A stretch of 64,000 bases of DNA from Candidatus Contendobacter odensis Run_B_J11 (GCF_000531125.1 NZ_CBTK010000302.1:25120-89119), one strand, 5' to 3'. Positions 13,707 to 22,537 are shown, counted from the first letter of the stretch. The notes: generated by a model not told the origin, from the sequence alone. Translations and numbers: made by a program.

Positions 13707-14042
13707 TGGGTTATTGATGTTTCTGGCGATGGCCCGGAAAACGACGGTGCCAATACCGCCGCTGCCCGCAATAGCTTCCTCGCCGCTGGTCCCGTCAATA
13801 ATACTGCCGTTAACGGCCTACCCATTGGTGACGCTAGCCTAACGGCTTGGTACAGTGCCAACATCCAGGGTGGCTCCAACAGCTTCGTGATTGCCGCCAC
13901 AAACTTCAATGATTTTGGAAACGCCGTGCTAACCAAGATTGGCCGAGAGGTTGGCCCCCCCACCATCCCCGAACCCGCCTCTCTCGCCCTGTTCGGCATC
14001 GGTCTGGCCGGTCTGGGCTTCGTGCGTCGCCGGCGGGCTTAA
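13707..14042 (+). pseudogene. C-terminal remnant of a DUF1194 PEP-CTERM protein
   Basis: The sequence encodes the end of a von Willebrand-like DUF1194 protein (VIDVSGDGPENDGANTAAAR, then VNGLPIGDASLTAWY, then SFVIAATNFNDFGNAVLTKIGREV), followed by a PEP-CTERM anchor (PEPASLALFGIGLAGLGF, then VRRRR). The N-terminal half of the domain and the signal peptide are missing; upstream lies the AbrB gene in the opposite direction. The anchor is nearly identical at DNA level to that of the gene ending at 11393. Recombination between such anchors or an insertion/deletion could have removed the 5' part. An in-frame ATG at 13677 exists, but nothing suggests an exported product. Confidence 0.75.
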
Positions 14043-14070
14043 TCGTAGGCGAGTTTGATGCAATGTGAAA

Positions 14071-14095
14071 CGGCGGCCTTCGGGTCGCCGTTTTT
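14071..14095 (+). terminator. Rho-independent terminator after the PEP-CTERM remnant
   Basis: Eight-pair stem CGGCGGCC/GGTCGCCG with a TTCG loop, followed by five T residues. It is closely related to the terminator at 11424. Confidence 0.8.
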
Positions 14096-14109
14096 GTTGG
14101 GATGCCCAC

Positions 14110-14346
14110 TTACGCCCAAGGAACCGAACCTTCGTAGAGCGTTTCAGGGGCAATGTCGATGTGGCCCGGCCAAGTGACGGTGCCGTAATCCACCCGCGCC
14201 AAAGCAAAATAACCCGGATTTTCCAGACGACGAAACACAGGGTAACGGAGATAAGGGCGCATATCGAAGCGCCGTCGTTCACCGCTATTAAAGGTCAGCG
14301 CCAACTCGTACCCGGAAAGCGCCTCGACTGAACGAACCTCGATCAT
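14110..14346 (-). CDS. DUF2442 domain-containing protein
   Basis: A 78-residue protein of the DUF2442 type (MIEVRSVEALSGYELALTFNSGERRRFDMRPYL, with a later VDYGTVTWPGHIDIAPETLY). Members are small, often located near toxin-antitoxin loci, and have no proven function. The frame is open for 15 more codons upstream, but a GAGGAAG site 6 bases before the ATG at 14346 decides the start. It faces the PEP-CTERM remnant and shares the intergenic terminator. Confidence 0.8.
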   Translation of the reverse strand: MIEVRSVEALSGYELALTFNSGERRRFDMRPYLRYPVFRRLENPGYFALARVDYGTVTWPGHIDIAPETLYEGSVPWA

Positions 14347-14395
14347 CGCGGCTTCCTCAACGCAGGGGATCAATCGGAAATACCGGTTCACCCTT

Positions 14396-14447
14396 CAAGG
14401 CTGAACTGAGATTTTGAGTAGATTTCAAATTTGACCGGCTTGAAGCC
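14396..14447 (+). repeat. 52-base direct repeat, upstream copy
   Basis: This stretch repeats, with about five mismatches, the 3' end of the antitoxin gene and following bases at 14820-14871. It lacks the rest of the gene, so it is a duplicated gene end. The interval between the two copies is 424 bases. Confidence 0.8.
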
Positions 14448-14457
14448 AATTGTGGAT

Positions 14458-14510
14458 GTAGCACGGGCATCCTGCCCGTGAACTAAACACGGGCAGGATG
14501 CCCGTGCTAC
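14458..14510. repeat. 53-base perfect palindromic repeat (copy 1)
   Basis: A perfect inverted repeat with 23-base arms (14458-14480 and 14488-14510) and a 7-base loop. The arms open with GTAGCACGGGCATCC. Related elements of exactly 53 bases lie at 38476 and, degenerate, at 22456, which makes it a dispersed REP-like family. It has no T tract. Confidence 0.88.
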
Positions 14511-14631
14511 GACGAATTCTACAAGTCAAATAGGATTGCTATATCTTGTACTGGCGATCCAACCCGTCGCGAAACCTCGCTCTGTACGCCGCCAAAAGCC
14601 GGTATTCACATCCCAACCGGGAGACTCCACC

Positions 14632-14841
14632 ATGATCCTCACTGTCCCGATCACCGATGCCGCCGTTTCCGAATTGACCGCGCTGGCCAAGACTCAAGGC
14701 AAAACCACTGAGCAAATCGTGGCTGAATTGATCGAGCGCTATCTCGAAGACGCCGAGGATTTGGCCGACGCGCTGGACGCTTTGCACGATGGTGAAACGC
14801 CGATCCCACTGGAACGGGTCAAGGCTGAACTGGGATTTTGA
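14632..14841 (+). CDS. Small antitoxin-like protein (RHH/RelB type)
   Basis: A 69-residue acidic protein: MILTVPITDAAVSELTALAK, then KTTEQIVAELIERYLEDAEDLADALDAL and IPLERVKAELGF. The short strand-helix-helix start and the acidic tail with LERVKAELG resemble RelB/ParD-like antitoxins that pair with RelE/ParE toxins. No toxin follows: the next gene is on the opposite strand 7 bases away. The ATG at 14632 is preceded by GGGAGA. The end of the gene is duplicated at 14396. Confidence 0.72.
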   Translation: MILTVPITDAAVSELTALAKTQGKTTEQIVAELIERYLEDAEDLADALDALHDGETPIPLERVKAELGF

Positions 14842-14871
14842 GTAGACTTCAAATTTGACCGGATCGAAGCC
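14820..14871 (+). repeat. 52-base direct repeat, downstream copy
   Basis: Covers the last codons of the antitoxin gene, its stop and the following bases into the 3' end of the glycosyltransferase gene. It matches 14396-14447 with about five differences. Confidence 0.8.
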
Positions 14872-15970
14872 CATGAGCGGGGCAAAGCGTCAGCAACCGC
14901 TCCAGCCAATCCGCCGCCTCGCTCACCCCGGTTGGCACGACCGGCGGCCTGGCCGGCTGCGCCAGCAACGCCCGCAGCGGTTCCGCCAGATCACCGCTGA
15001 CCAATTGCTGCCGGCTGATCTTGACGCCGTTGCCGTATTCCAGCAGCCAATGACTCAACCACGGTTCCTCCGGCCAATCATCGCGCTCGACGTACAGCGT
15101 CCGCGCTCCGTTACAAGCCGCTTCGGTGAACGCGCCGTAACCGGGCTTGGTGAACAGCACATCGCAGGAGCGGATTAGATCCAGCATCGAACCGTCTTCC
15201 GCCATCGCCCAACTGGGCATATCGGGCCGCGCCACCTTCCACGCCGGCGGAGTCAGCCAGCACACCCCCGGCAGTTCCGGCCAATCTTCCAGCGGCGGAC
15301 GCATATCAAATCCACCCAAAGCCATCAGCACCAGCGTTTCATCGCCCCGCAACCCAAGTCGGCGATTGATCGCCGCCCGCCGATCCTGTCCCAACGCTGC
15401 AATCACGCCTAGCGGCTGCGCGTTGCTCAGCTCCGGCATCGGCATACTCGGTGTCGGTTGCAGAAAAACTACGGCGCTGTTGTAGGCGGCCAGCATCGGC
15501 GCACGCAATGCCGCCAGATCGGGTTCCGCTGCACAACAGCCGGCCAGAACATCGGCCCAGTTCAGCGAACACAATGCCAGCGCCGGAATACCCAGCCGGG
15601 CGGCGGCGGCCAAAGTGAGATACGGCACATCCGCCAGCACAAAATCCGGCGCGGCCTCTCGCAATAAGCGATCTTGCCAAGCCAGCCGCTCCTCCCATTC
15701 GGCATGAAACGCCCGATACGCCGCCAGACTCTCGGTAACTTTCACCTCCAGCGCATTCACCATCAGCATCCCGAAATCAGCCGCACCGGCGACAACGGTA
15801 AATTCACCGGCAATTCGTTCGCGCAATACGGCTTCCGGCAGAACACTCTGGAGAGTCAGCCGCGCCTCCGGGTAGCGACGGTGCCACTCGTTTAACACCG
15901 GCGCGATCTGCGCCAAATGGCCGAAACCATGCCCGGACAGGGCGATATAGCCATGCGAAATTTTGGTCAT
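14849..15970 (-). CDS. MurG-like GT-B glycosyltransferase family protein
   Basis: A 373-residue protein with the GT-B two-domain pattern. The N-terminal domain opens HGYIALSGHGFGHLAQIAPVLNEW, the glycine-rich acceptor loop. The C-terminal domain has LMALGGFD and CDVLFTKPGYGAFTEAACNGARTLYVERDDWPEEPWL, the usual nucleotide-sugar site seen in MurG and MGT-like enzymes. The substrate is not evident. The ATG at 15970 (MTKISHGY) is preferred over one five codons upstream because homology begins there. It is a single gene, convergent with the antitoxin. Confidence 0.78.
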   Translation of the reverse strand: MTKISHGYIALSGHGFGHLAQIAPVLNEWHRRYPEARLTLQSVLPEAVLRERIAGEFTVVAGAADFGMLMVNALEVKVTESLAAYRAFHAEWEERLAWQDRLLREAAPDFVLADVPYLTLAAAARLGIPALALCSLNWADVLAGCCAAEPDLAALRAPMLAAYNSAVVFLQPTPSMPMPELSNAQPLGVIAALGQDRRAAINRRLGLRGDETLVLMALGGFDMRPPLEDWPELPGVCWLTPPAWKVARPDMPSWAMAEDGSMLDLIRSCDVLFTKPGYGAFTEAACNGARTLYVERDDWPEEPWLSHWLLEYGNGVKISRQQLVSGDLAEPLRALLAQPARPPVVPTGVSEAADWLERLLTLCPAHGLRSGQI

Positions 15971-16189
15971 GCCATCCCGCTCCACATTCCAGCCACTTGA
16001 ACTCCCCTCAAATACCCATCAGCGACAATTTCATTACCATTTTCCGGTTGTTTGTGTGACCAAAAACTCCTAGACTTAAATACAACAATATGTCTCGCTT
16101 AGACAAATAGTGGTTTACATAATACAACTATTATTCATGCGGGATAATGCCGGTTCCGTTTCATCCACCTCCATCGCGAGGGCATCATC

Positions 16190-16507
16190 ATGGCGCAGAT
16201 GCTTACACCGCACATGCTGAAAGCCGAAAACCAGGCGTTCGCTGGCACCAAAGGCGTCAGTACCGAAAATAAATGCTGTGGCTTCACGCCCGGCTTTCTG
16301 GATCGGGAAACCGGGGCGGTGTACTGCTCCTGCTGGGCGGATGGTCGCCCCGCCCCCTTTCACGCCCTGGACGGTCTGCCCGATCACCTGATTCGGGAGC
16401 GCGATCCCGGCGGCCATATCACGGCGATCAAGGCGGGCGTCATCGCCGGTTTCATCCGCCAAGGTCATTTTTACACCCGTGAACAGGCGGCGCATTGCCT
16501 GGACTAA
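16190..16507 (+). CDS. Cysteine-containing small protein of unknown function
   Basis: A 105-residue protein without signal peptide or membrane segment. It contains ENKCCGFTPGFLDRETGAVYCSCW near the middle, so four cysteines fall within about 22 residues, and a last Cys near the end; a metal or cluster site is possible. A GAGGGC lies 9 bases before the ATG. It stands alone, 242 bases before glgP in the same direction. I do not recognise the family; the composition and ribosome-binding site support a real gene. Confidence 0.6.
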   Translation: MAQMLTPHMLKAENQAFAGTKGVSTENKCCGFTPGFLDRETGAVYCSCWADGRPAPFHALDGLPDHLIRERDPGGHITAIKAGVIAGFIRQGHFYTREQAAHCLD

Positions 16508-16749
16508 GCGGGGATCCGGTGGAACGCAGCGTTCAACTGCCGGCATTCCATCGCCGATTATGACCAGCGACTTGCATTTGGAAGCAGCGCGACTATCGTT
16601 GTTCAGGAGGTTCGCGGCAAACTGCGAACCACCACCCACAACGCACGGTTTGCGGCTGAAGCTATCAAAACCTTTTCGATGCTATCCAGCCCGGTTCGAC
16701 TCACCGGGCGTTTCCAAGCTACCCAGCACCCCTCACGGACCCTATCACT

Positions 16750-19305
16750 ATGTCAATCAAAGTCATAGAAAGAAGTACACCAGCAGCCTGGCTGACCGAA
16801 TTGCCACCTATGGGCATGGATGCCAAAAGCATCTCCGCCGATTTCCGCCGCTATTTCAGCCATACCTTGGGCCGTGATCGGCACACCAAATACGCTCACT
16901 ACATGTACGAGGCGCTGGTACTCACCTTGCGCGACCGGTTGTGGGAACGCTGGAAGGACACCCGCTATGCCTATGAGGAAGACCGCGGTGTTCGTCGCGC
17001 CTACTACCTGTCGATGGAATTCCTGATGGGCCGGGCGCTGAGCAACGCCATGCTTAATCTGGGCGTCACCGAGCCGGTGAGCAAAGCGCTCTATGACATG
17101 GGCCTGACTCTGGAAGAACTGACCGAATGTGAGAACGACGCCGGCTTGGGCAATGGCGGTTTAGGGCGACTGGCAGCCTGCTTCATGGACAGTTGCGCCA
17201 CGCTACGGCTGCCGGTGGTGGGCTATGGCATCCGTTACGCTTACGGCATGTTCCGCCAGCGGATCGAGAACGGCCACCAGATTGAAGAACCGGACCACTG
17301 GTTGCGCAGCGGCAATCTGTGGGAACTGGAACGAACCGAGTACACCCAGCGGATCAAATTCGGTGGGCGCACCGAAGGCTTTCTGAAAGCCGATGGCGAA
17401 ATGGGCTGGCGCTGGCTGGATACCCATGATGTCCTCGCGGTGCCCTACGATCTGCCAATTCCCGGCTATCACAATGGCACGGTGAATACCCTGCGGTTAT
17501 GGTCGGCGGCGGCGACTGACGAGTTTGACTTCGAGGATTTCAATTCGGGGAGTTATACCGAGGCGGTGGGCGCCAAGAACATGGCGGAAAACATCACCAT
17601 GGTGCTCTACCCCAATGACGCCACCGAGAGTGGCAAGGAACTGCGGCTGCGCCAGCAATACTTCCTGGCCTCAGCCAGTTTGCAGGACGTACTCCGGCAA
17701 TGGGTGCGCATTCACGGCGAGGATTTCAGCGAGTTCGCCGCCAAGAACTGCTTCCAGCTCAACGACACTCACCCCAGCATCTCGGTCGCGGAGATGATGC
17801 GGTTGCTGATGGATGAACACGGCCTAACCTGGGATCAGTCGTGGGCGATCACCAGCAAGGTCATGGCTTATACCAACCACACCTTGTTGCCGGAAGCACT
17901 GGAGCGGTGGCCGGTACGGCTGTTCCGGCAACTGCTGCCCCGGATTCTGGATGTGATCTACGAGATCAATGCCCGCTTTCTGGCCGAAGTCGCCCGGCGC
18001 TGGCCCGGCGACATTGAGCGCCAGCGCCGGATGTCGCTGATCGAGGAAGGTTATGAGCAGCAGGTGCGGATGGCCTATCTGGCGATTGTCGGCAGCACTT
18101 CGGTTAACGGCGTAGCCGCGCTGCACTCGGAATTGCTCAAGCAGGGCCTGTTCCTCGATTTCTACGAGCTGTGGCCGGAAAAATTCAACAATAAGACCAA
18201 CGGGGTGACCCAGCGCCGCTGGCTGGCCGGTTGCAATCCGGGGCTGAACGCACTGATCACCGAAACCATCGGTTCGGGCTGGGTTACCCATCTGGATGAA
18301 CTGAAAAAGCTGGCACCCCTCGCCGACGATGCCAAATTCCAAGCCAAATGGCGGCAGATCAAACTGGACAACAAGGTGCGGTTGGCCAGTCTGGTCGAAG
18401 CCGATTGCGGCGTGACCTTCAACACCGCCGCTTTATTCGATGTGCAGGTCAAGCGCATGCACGAATACAAGCGCCAGTTGCTCAACATCCTGCACGTCAT
18501 CCATTTGTACGACCGGATCAAGCGCGGCGATACCGCGAACTGGACGCCACGCTGTGTGCTGATCGGCGGCAAAGCGGCGCCGGGCTATTACATGGCCAAG
18601 CTGATCATCAAGCTGACCTGCAATGTCGCCAAGGTGATCAACAATGATCCCGCAGTCGGCGACAAGCTGAAGATGGCGTTCCTGCCCAACTATCGGGTCT
18701 CGGCGATGGAACTCATCTGTCCCGGCACCGACCTGTCCGAGCAAATTTCGACCGCCGGCAAGGAAGCCTCCGGCACCGGCAACATGAAGTTTATGATGAA
18801 CGGCGCGGTGACGATTGGTACGCTGGACGGCGCCAATATCGAGATTCGCGAGGAATGCGGCGATGAGAATTTCTTCCTGTTCGGCTTGACCGCCCAGGAA
18901 GTAGAGGAACGGCGGCAGAGCTACAATCCGGTCGAGATCATCCACAGTGATCCTGACATTGCCCGGGTGATGCAACTGCTGGAAAGCGCGCACTTCAATC
19001 AGTTCGAGCAGGGTATTTTCGACCCGATCCTGCATTCGCTGACCAGCCCGCACGATCCATGGCTGACCATTGCTGATTTCCGTGGCTTCATCGACGCTCA
19101 ACAGCAGGCAGCTCTGGCCTATCAGGATCAGAAACGGTGGACGCGGATGAGCATCCTCAATACCGCCACCAGCGGCAAGTTCTCCACCGACCGCACCATG
19201 CTGGAGTACAACGCCGAAATCTGGAAGCTGAATCCGCTGCCGGAAATGCCGCTGGCGGAAGCCAAACCCGCTGCTAAAAGCACCTCTGGCGTAGGCTCAA
19301 AGTAA
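16750..19305 (+). CDS. glgP: Glycogen phosphorylase
   Basis: Releases glucose 1-phosphate from glycogen using pyridoxal phosphate. The 851 residues include RAYYLSMEFLMGRAL, the GNGGLGRLAACFMDS motif, PVVGYGIRYAYGMFRQ, NDTHPSISVAEMMR, the HEYKRQLLN region, and the PLP-lysine signature EASGTGNMKFMMNGAVTIGTLDGANIEI. The product is full length for bacterial GlgP/MalP. It is alone rather than in a glg operon and ends at a strong terminator. This points to glycogen cycling in the organism. Confidence 0.97.
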   Translation: MSIKVIERSTPAAWLTELPPMGMDAKSISADFRRYFSHTLGRDRHTKYAHYMYEALVLTLRDRLWERWKDTRYAYEEDRGVRRAYYLSMEFLMGRALSNAMLNLGVTEPVSKALYDMGLTLEELTECENDAGLGNGGLGRLAACFMDSCATLRLPVVGYGIRYAYGMFRQRIENGHQIEEPDHWLRSGNLWELERTEYTQRIKFGGRTEGFLKADGEMGWRWLDTHDVLAVPYDLPIPGYHNGTVNTLRLWSAAATDEFDFEDFNSGSYTEAVGAKNMAENITMVLYPNDATESGKELRLRQQYFLASASLQDVLRQWVRIHGEDFSEFAAKNCFQLNDTHPSISVAEMMRLLMDEHGLTWDQSWAITSKVMAYTNHTLLPEALERWPVRLFRQLLPRILDVIYEINARFLAEVARRWPGDIERQRRMSLIEEGYEQQVRMAYLAIVGSTSVNGVAALHSELLKQGLFLDFYELWPEKFNNKTNGVTQRRWLAGCNPGLNALITETIGSGWVTHLDELKKLAPLADDAKFQAKWRQIKLDNKVRLASLVEADCGVTFNTAALFDVQVKRMHEYKRQLLNILHVIHLYDRIKRGDTANWTPRCVLIGGKAAPGYYMAKLIIKLTCNVAKVINNDPAVGDKLKMAFLPNYRVSAMELICPGTDLSEQISTAGKEASGTGNMKFMMNGAVTIGTLDGANIEIREECGDENFFLFGLTAQEVEERRQSYNPVEIIHSDPDIARVMQLLESAHFNQFEQGIFDPILHSLTSPHDPWLTIADFRGFIDAQQQAALAYQDQKRWTRMSILNTATSGKFSTDRTMLEYNAEIWKLNPLPEMPLAEAKPAAKSTSGVGSK

Positions 19306-19325
19306 GTTCTTCGAGCTAACCACAG

Positions 19326-19363
19326 CGCCCTCTCTCCCGCCCAAGGAGTGAGGGCGTTTTTTT
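19326..19363 (+). terminator. Rho-independent terminator after glgP
   Basis: A 12-base stem (CGCCCTCTCTCC with GGAGTGAGGGCG, one mismatch) and a 7-base loop, followed by seven T residues, 20 bases after the glgP stop. Confidence 0.88.
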
Positions 19364-19380
19364 ATAGTTTAGCAACCCTC

Positions 19381-20205
19381 TTACGGCATCGGCGGGACCA
19401 GCAGGGCCGGATCAATCCGTGCTTCGCGCCAGTTCATTCGCCAATCCAGATGTGGCCCGGTCACCCGACCACTCGCACCCACTGCCGCCACCACCTCGCC
19501 CTTGCGCACCTGCTGGCCCACTTTGGCGTGAAGCCGGCTCAGGTGCATCAACGTGGAGCTTAATCGGTAACCGTGATCGATGATCAGTGTGACCCCGGTG
19601 TAGTACAGATCCGGTTCGGCCAAGGTCACTATGCCATCGGCTGGAGCGCGCACCGGGGTACCAACTGGGGCGGCGATATCCACCCCGTAATGAGGTTGGC
19701 GCGGTTCACCGTTGAGAATGCGTTGGCTGCCATACACTCCGCTGATGCGTCCGGCAACCGGCCAAGCGAAGCCACTGAGGAAATAAGGCTGTGGAATATC
19801 CCGGCGCCGTGCTTCGTCTACCCAGGCGTTTTCACGGCGGATGCGATCGAGCAGGAGAGGAGGTGGCGTCACTTTGTCCGGTGGCAAGCCGTCGAGGCGC
19901 TGGATGGGGTACTGGCGCTGGGCAATCGCCAGCATCCGATCCTGGCGGAGGCCATCGGGGAACAGCGTACTCAGCCGTGCCTGTAGCGGCGCATCGCGGC
20001 CAAAACCAAATACAAAGGCACCATCCGGCGCGACCGGCAACGGTTGTCCATCCAATTCCAGCCGGGTTCCCGGTGCCACTCGACCGATAATCAATCCACC
20101 TTGCGTCATCTGCCCTTGCCAGTTCAGTTCGCCTGCGCCGACCCACCCGATCCATAGCAACAGTCCGATCAACCCGATTAATTTCGCCCATCGCCACATC
20201 GTCAT
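19381..20205 (-). CDS. M23-family peptidoglycan metallopeptidase
   Basis: A 274-residue envelope protein. Residues 1-25 form a signal peptide or membrane anchor. A beta-rich middle domain follows. The C-terminal LytM/M23 domain has the zinc ligands in HYGVDIAAPVGTPVRAPADG (HxxxD) and in HLDW, plus STLMHLSRLHAKVGQQVRKGEVVAAVG. It would cut or modulate peptidoglycan cross-bridges in the periplasm. The presence of HxxxD and the final HxD-like ligand suggests a catalytically active member. It is divergent from gor with 136 bases between. Confidence 0.9.
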   Translation of the reverse strand: MTMWRWAKLIGLIGLLLWIGWVGAGELNWQGQMTQGGLIIGRVAPGTRLELDGQPLPVAPDGAFVFGFGRDAPLQARLSTLFPDGLRQDRMLAIAQRQYPIQRLDGLPPDKVTPPPLLLDRIRRENAWVDEARRRDIPQPYFLSGFAWPVAGRISGVYGSQRILNGEPRQPHYGVDIAAPVGTPVRAPADGIVTLAEPDLYYTGVTLIIDHGYRLSSTLMHLSRLHAKVGQQVRKGEVVAAVGASGRVTGPHLDWRMNWREARIDPALLVPPMP

Positions 20206-20341
20206 TCTCTCCCGTTTTCTGTCAATTCATCCCACCCGGACGGGCGCGACCGCCGGGCACCCGCTATAGTAATGGCAAAGCAGAATGTGCGGATTCCCCT
20301 GCGGATCTATTGAAATTACCACGACTTTCTGAGGAGGGTGC

Positions 20342-21691
20342 ATGGCCCAGCATTATGATCTCATCGTCATCGGCGGCGGTAGCGGTGGCCTGTCGGCAGC
20401 GGAACGGGCGGCTCGTTATGGCGTTCGCTGCGCCCTGATCGAAGCCGGCCGATTGGGTGGCACCTGCGTCAATGTTGGTTGCGTACCCAAGAAAGTCATG
20501 TGGTACGCCGCCAACCTGGCGCACGCGCTCGACGATGCCCCCGGCTATGGGTTCCGGCTGGATTATTTCGGCTTCGATTGGCATAAGCTAAAAATCGCCC
20601 GTGACCACTTCGTGCGTGATATTAACGAGTGGTATCTGGGCTACCTGGCCGAGGCCGGGGTGACTCTGATTCGCGGCTTTGCTCGATTCACCGATGCTCA
20701 CACCTTGGAAGTCGGCAGTGAACATTACAGCGCCGATCACATCATTATCGCCACCGGCGGGCGGCCCCAGATTCCCGAATTACCTGGCGCCGAATTTGGC
20801 ATCACGTCCGATGGCTTTTTCGCCCTGGAGGCATGTCCACCCCGGGTTGCCATTGCCGGTAGTGGCTATATCGCGGTGGAACTGGCAGGAATGCTCCATG
20901 CGCTAGGGGCCGAGGTGACCCTGCTGGTGCGCGGCGATCAGGTCTTGCGTCCTTTCGACGCCATGCTGCGTGAACAGTTGATGGAACGGTTGCGCGAAGA
21001 TGGCATCACGGTGCTGACTCGTACCCAGATTCGCGCCGTAGCGCGGCTGGCCAACGGCACCCTGGGTCTGCACTGCGATGGACAGAACAGCATTCTGTAT
21101 GCGGAAACACTGCTGTGGGCGATTGGCCGCGATCCCAATACCGAGGCGCTGAATCTGGCGACGACAGGTGTGGCGACTACTTCCAGCGGATCTATCCCCA
21201 CCGACCCGTATCAGAACACCAACATCTCCGGTATTTACGCTATCGGCGACGTGACCGAGCATTTCCACCTGACTCCGGTGGCTATCGCTGCGGGTCGTCG
21301 GCTGGCGGATCGGCTGTTCGGCCAGCAACCGGAACGGCGGCTGCCCTATGAAAATATCGCCAGCGTGGTGTTCAGCCACCCGCCGATTGGCACGGTAGGT
21401 TTGACCGAGGATGAAGCCCGGCGACAGCATGGCGACGCAGTGCGCATCTATCAAACCCGGTTCCGTCCGATGTATCACGCCTTTACTGTCCGTCAACCGC
21501 AAACGGTGATGAAACTGATTTGTGTAGGCGCGGAAGAGAAGATTGTCGGTTGCCACCTGATTGGCGCGGGCGCGGATGAAATCCTGCAAGGTTTTGCGGT
21601 CGCGGTTCGGATGGGTGCAACCAAGCGTGATTTTGATGACACGGTGGCAATTCACCCCACCAGCGCTGAAGAACTGGTAACGATGCGTTAA
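20342..21691 (+). CDS. gor: Glutathione-disulfide reductase
   Basis: FAD- and NADPH-dependent disulfide reductase. The 449 residues show the FAD site ([20 protein letters not shown]), the redox disulfide [13 protein letters not shown], the NADPH-binding fold ([21 protein letters not shown]), the second FAD motif ([22 protein letters not shown]) and the C-terminal interface with [12 protein letters not shown], which supplies the catalytic His. The length and the [10 protein letters not shown] motif favour glutathione reductase over other family members. The start follows a GAGGAGG site. Confidence 0.94.
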   Translation: MAQHYDLIVIGGGSGGLSAAERAARYGVRCALIEAGRLGGTCVNVGCVPKKVMWYAANLAHALDDAPGYGFRLDYFGFDWHKLKIARDHFVRDINEWYLGYLAEAGVTLIRGFARFTDAHTLEVGSEHYSADHIIIATGGRPQIPELPGAEFGITSDGFFALEACPPRVAIAGSGYIAVELAGMLHALGAEVTLLVRGDQVLRPFDAMLREQLMERLREDGITVLTRTQIRAVARLANGTLGLHCDGQNSILYAETLLWAIGRDPNTEALNLATTGVATTSSGSIPTDPYQNTNISGIYAIGDVTEHFHLTPVAIAAGRRLADRLFGQQPERRLPYENIASVVFSHPPIGTVGLTEDEARRQHGDAVRIYQTRFRPMYHAFTVRQPQTVMKLICVGAEEKIVGCHLIGAGADEILQGFAVAVRMGATKRDFDDTVAIHPTSAEELVTMR

Positions 21692-21708
21692 GGATTGCGA
21701 GAACCGTC

Positions 21709-22236
21709 ATGCCGATTCGTCCTTTTGAACACCATGCTCCGCTCATTCATCCTACCGCCTACCTTGACGACACTGCCGTGGTCATTGGCGATGTCGAAAT
21801 TGGTCAAGACAGTTCCGTGTGGCCGCTATGCGTGATTCGCGGTGATATTCAGAGTATCCGAATTGGCGCTCGCACCAATATTCAGGACGGCACCATTATT
21901 CATGTCACTCATGACAGCCGGTTCTGTCCAGGCGGTCAGGCGACCGTCATTGGCAATGATGTCACGGTCGGTCACAAGGTGATTCTGCACGCCTGCGCTA
22001 TAGAGGATTATTGCCTGATTGGGATGGGCACTATTGTGATGGACAAGGCTGTAGTACAGGCAAGGGTGACGATAGGCGCTGGCAGCGTGGTGCCGCCCGG
22101 TAAAGTCCTCGAAAGTGGTTATCTGTACGTTGGCAGTCCGGTCAGGCAAGTCCGCCCATTGAATGACCGGGAATTGGAATTTCTGGAATACTCGGCCCAG
22201 AACTACCGGCGATTGAAGGATCGGCATCGGGGATAA
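21709..22236 (+). CDS. Gamma carbonic anhydrase family protein (YrdA-like)
   Basis: A 175-residue left-handed beta-helix protein. Hexapeptide repeats run through GDVEIGQDSSVWPLCVIRGDIQSIRIGARTNIQDGTIIH. Candidate zinc histidines are in the IIHVTHD, VGHKV and LHAC segments, and the GMGTIVMD and APGSVV-like turns follow. The family is homotrimeric; many members bind metal but carbonic anhydrase activity is unproven for most. It starts 17 bases after gor in the same direction and is probably cotranscribed. Confidence 0.9.
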   Translation: MPIRPFEHHAPLIHPTAYLDDTAVVIGDVEIGQDSSVWPLCVIRGDIQSIRIGARTNIQDGTIIHVTHDSRFCPGGQATVIGNDVTVGHKVILHACAIEDYCLIGMGTIVMDKAVVQARVTIGAGSVVPPGKVLESGYLYVGSPVRQVRPLNDRELEFLEYSAQNYRRLKDRHRG

Positions 22237-22264
22237 TTGGCAATTAGGAAGCCGTATAAGAACC

Positions 22265-22376
22265 AGGACTTTCGCTAAACCGGTAAATTCGTCATACCCG
22301 CGAAAGCGGGTATCCAATCTTTTCAGCGGCTTACTGGATTCCCGCCTACGCGGGAATGACGGAAAGCGAAAGTTCT
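22265..22376 (+). repeat. 112-base dispersed repeat with 12-base terminal inverted repeats (copy 1)
   Basis: It begins AGGACTTTCGCT and ends AGCGAAAGTTCT. Inside are two smaller palindromes (CATACCCGCGAAAGCGGGTAT and ATTCCCGCCTACGCGGGAAT). A second 112-base copy lies in inverted orientation at 28776-28887. It has no coding capacity, so it looks like a MITE or compound REP element. Confidence 0.85.
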
Positions 22377-22455
22377 AAGAACTAACATCCGAAGTCCAGC
22401 GAAGCCCAGTGACAGCAGGGTCGGCAGCACTCCTAAGTGAGTTGCGGAATTCGGC

Positions 22456-22508
22456 GTAGCGCGGGTTTCCAGCCCGTCAACGCCTCACGGGTAAGAGATC
22501 CGTGCTAC
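22456..22508. repeat. 53-base palindromic repeat, degenerate (copy 2)
   Basis: Same outer ends (GTAGC and GCTAC), length and arm/loop layout as the perfect copies at 14458 and 38476, but the arms have diverged so the inner stem no longer pairs fully. Confidence 0.75.
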
Positions 22509-22537
22509 ATCCACAAAGCCTGTTGTGATGACGTATT

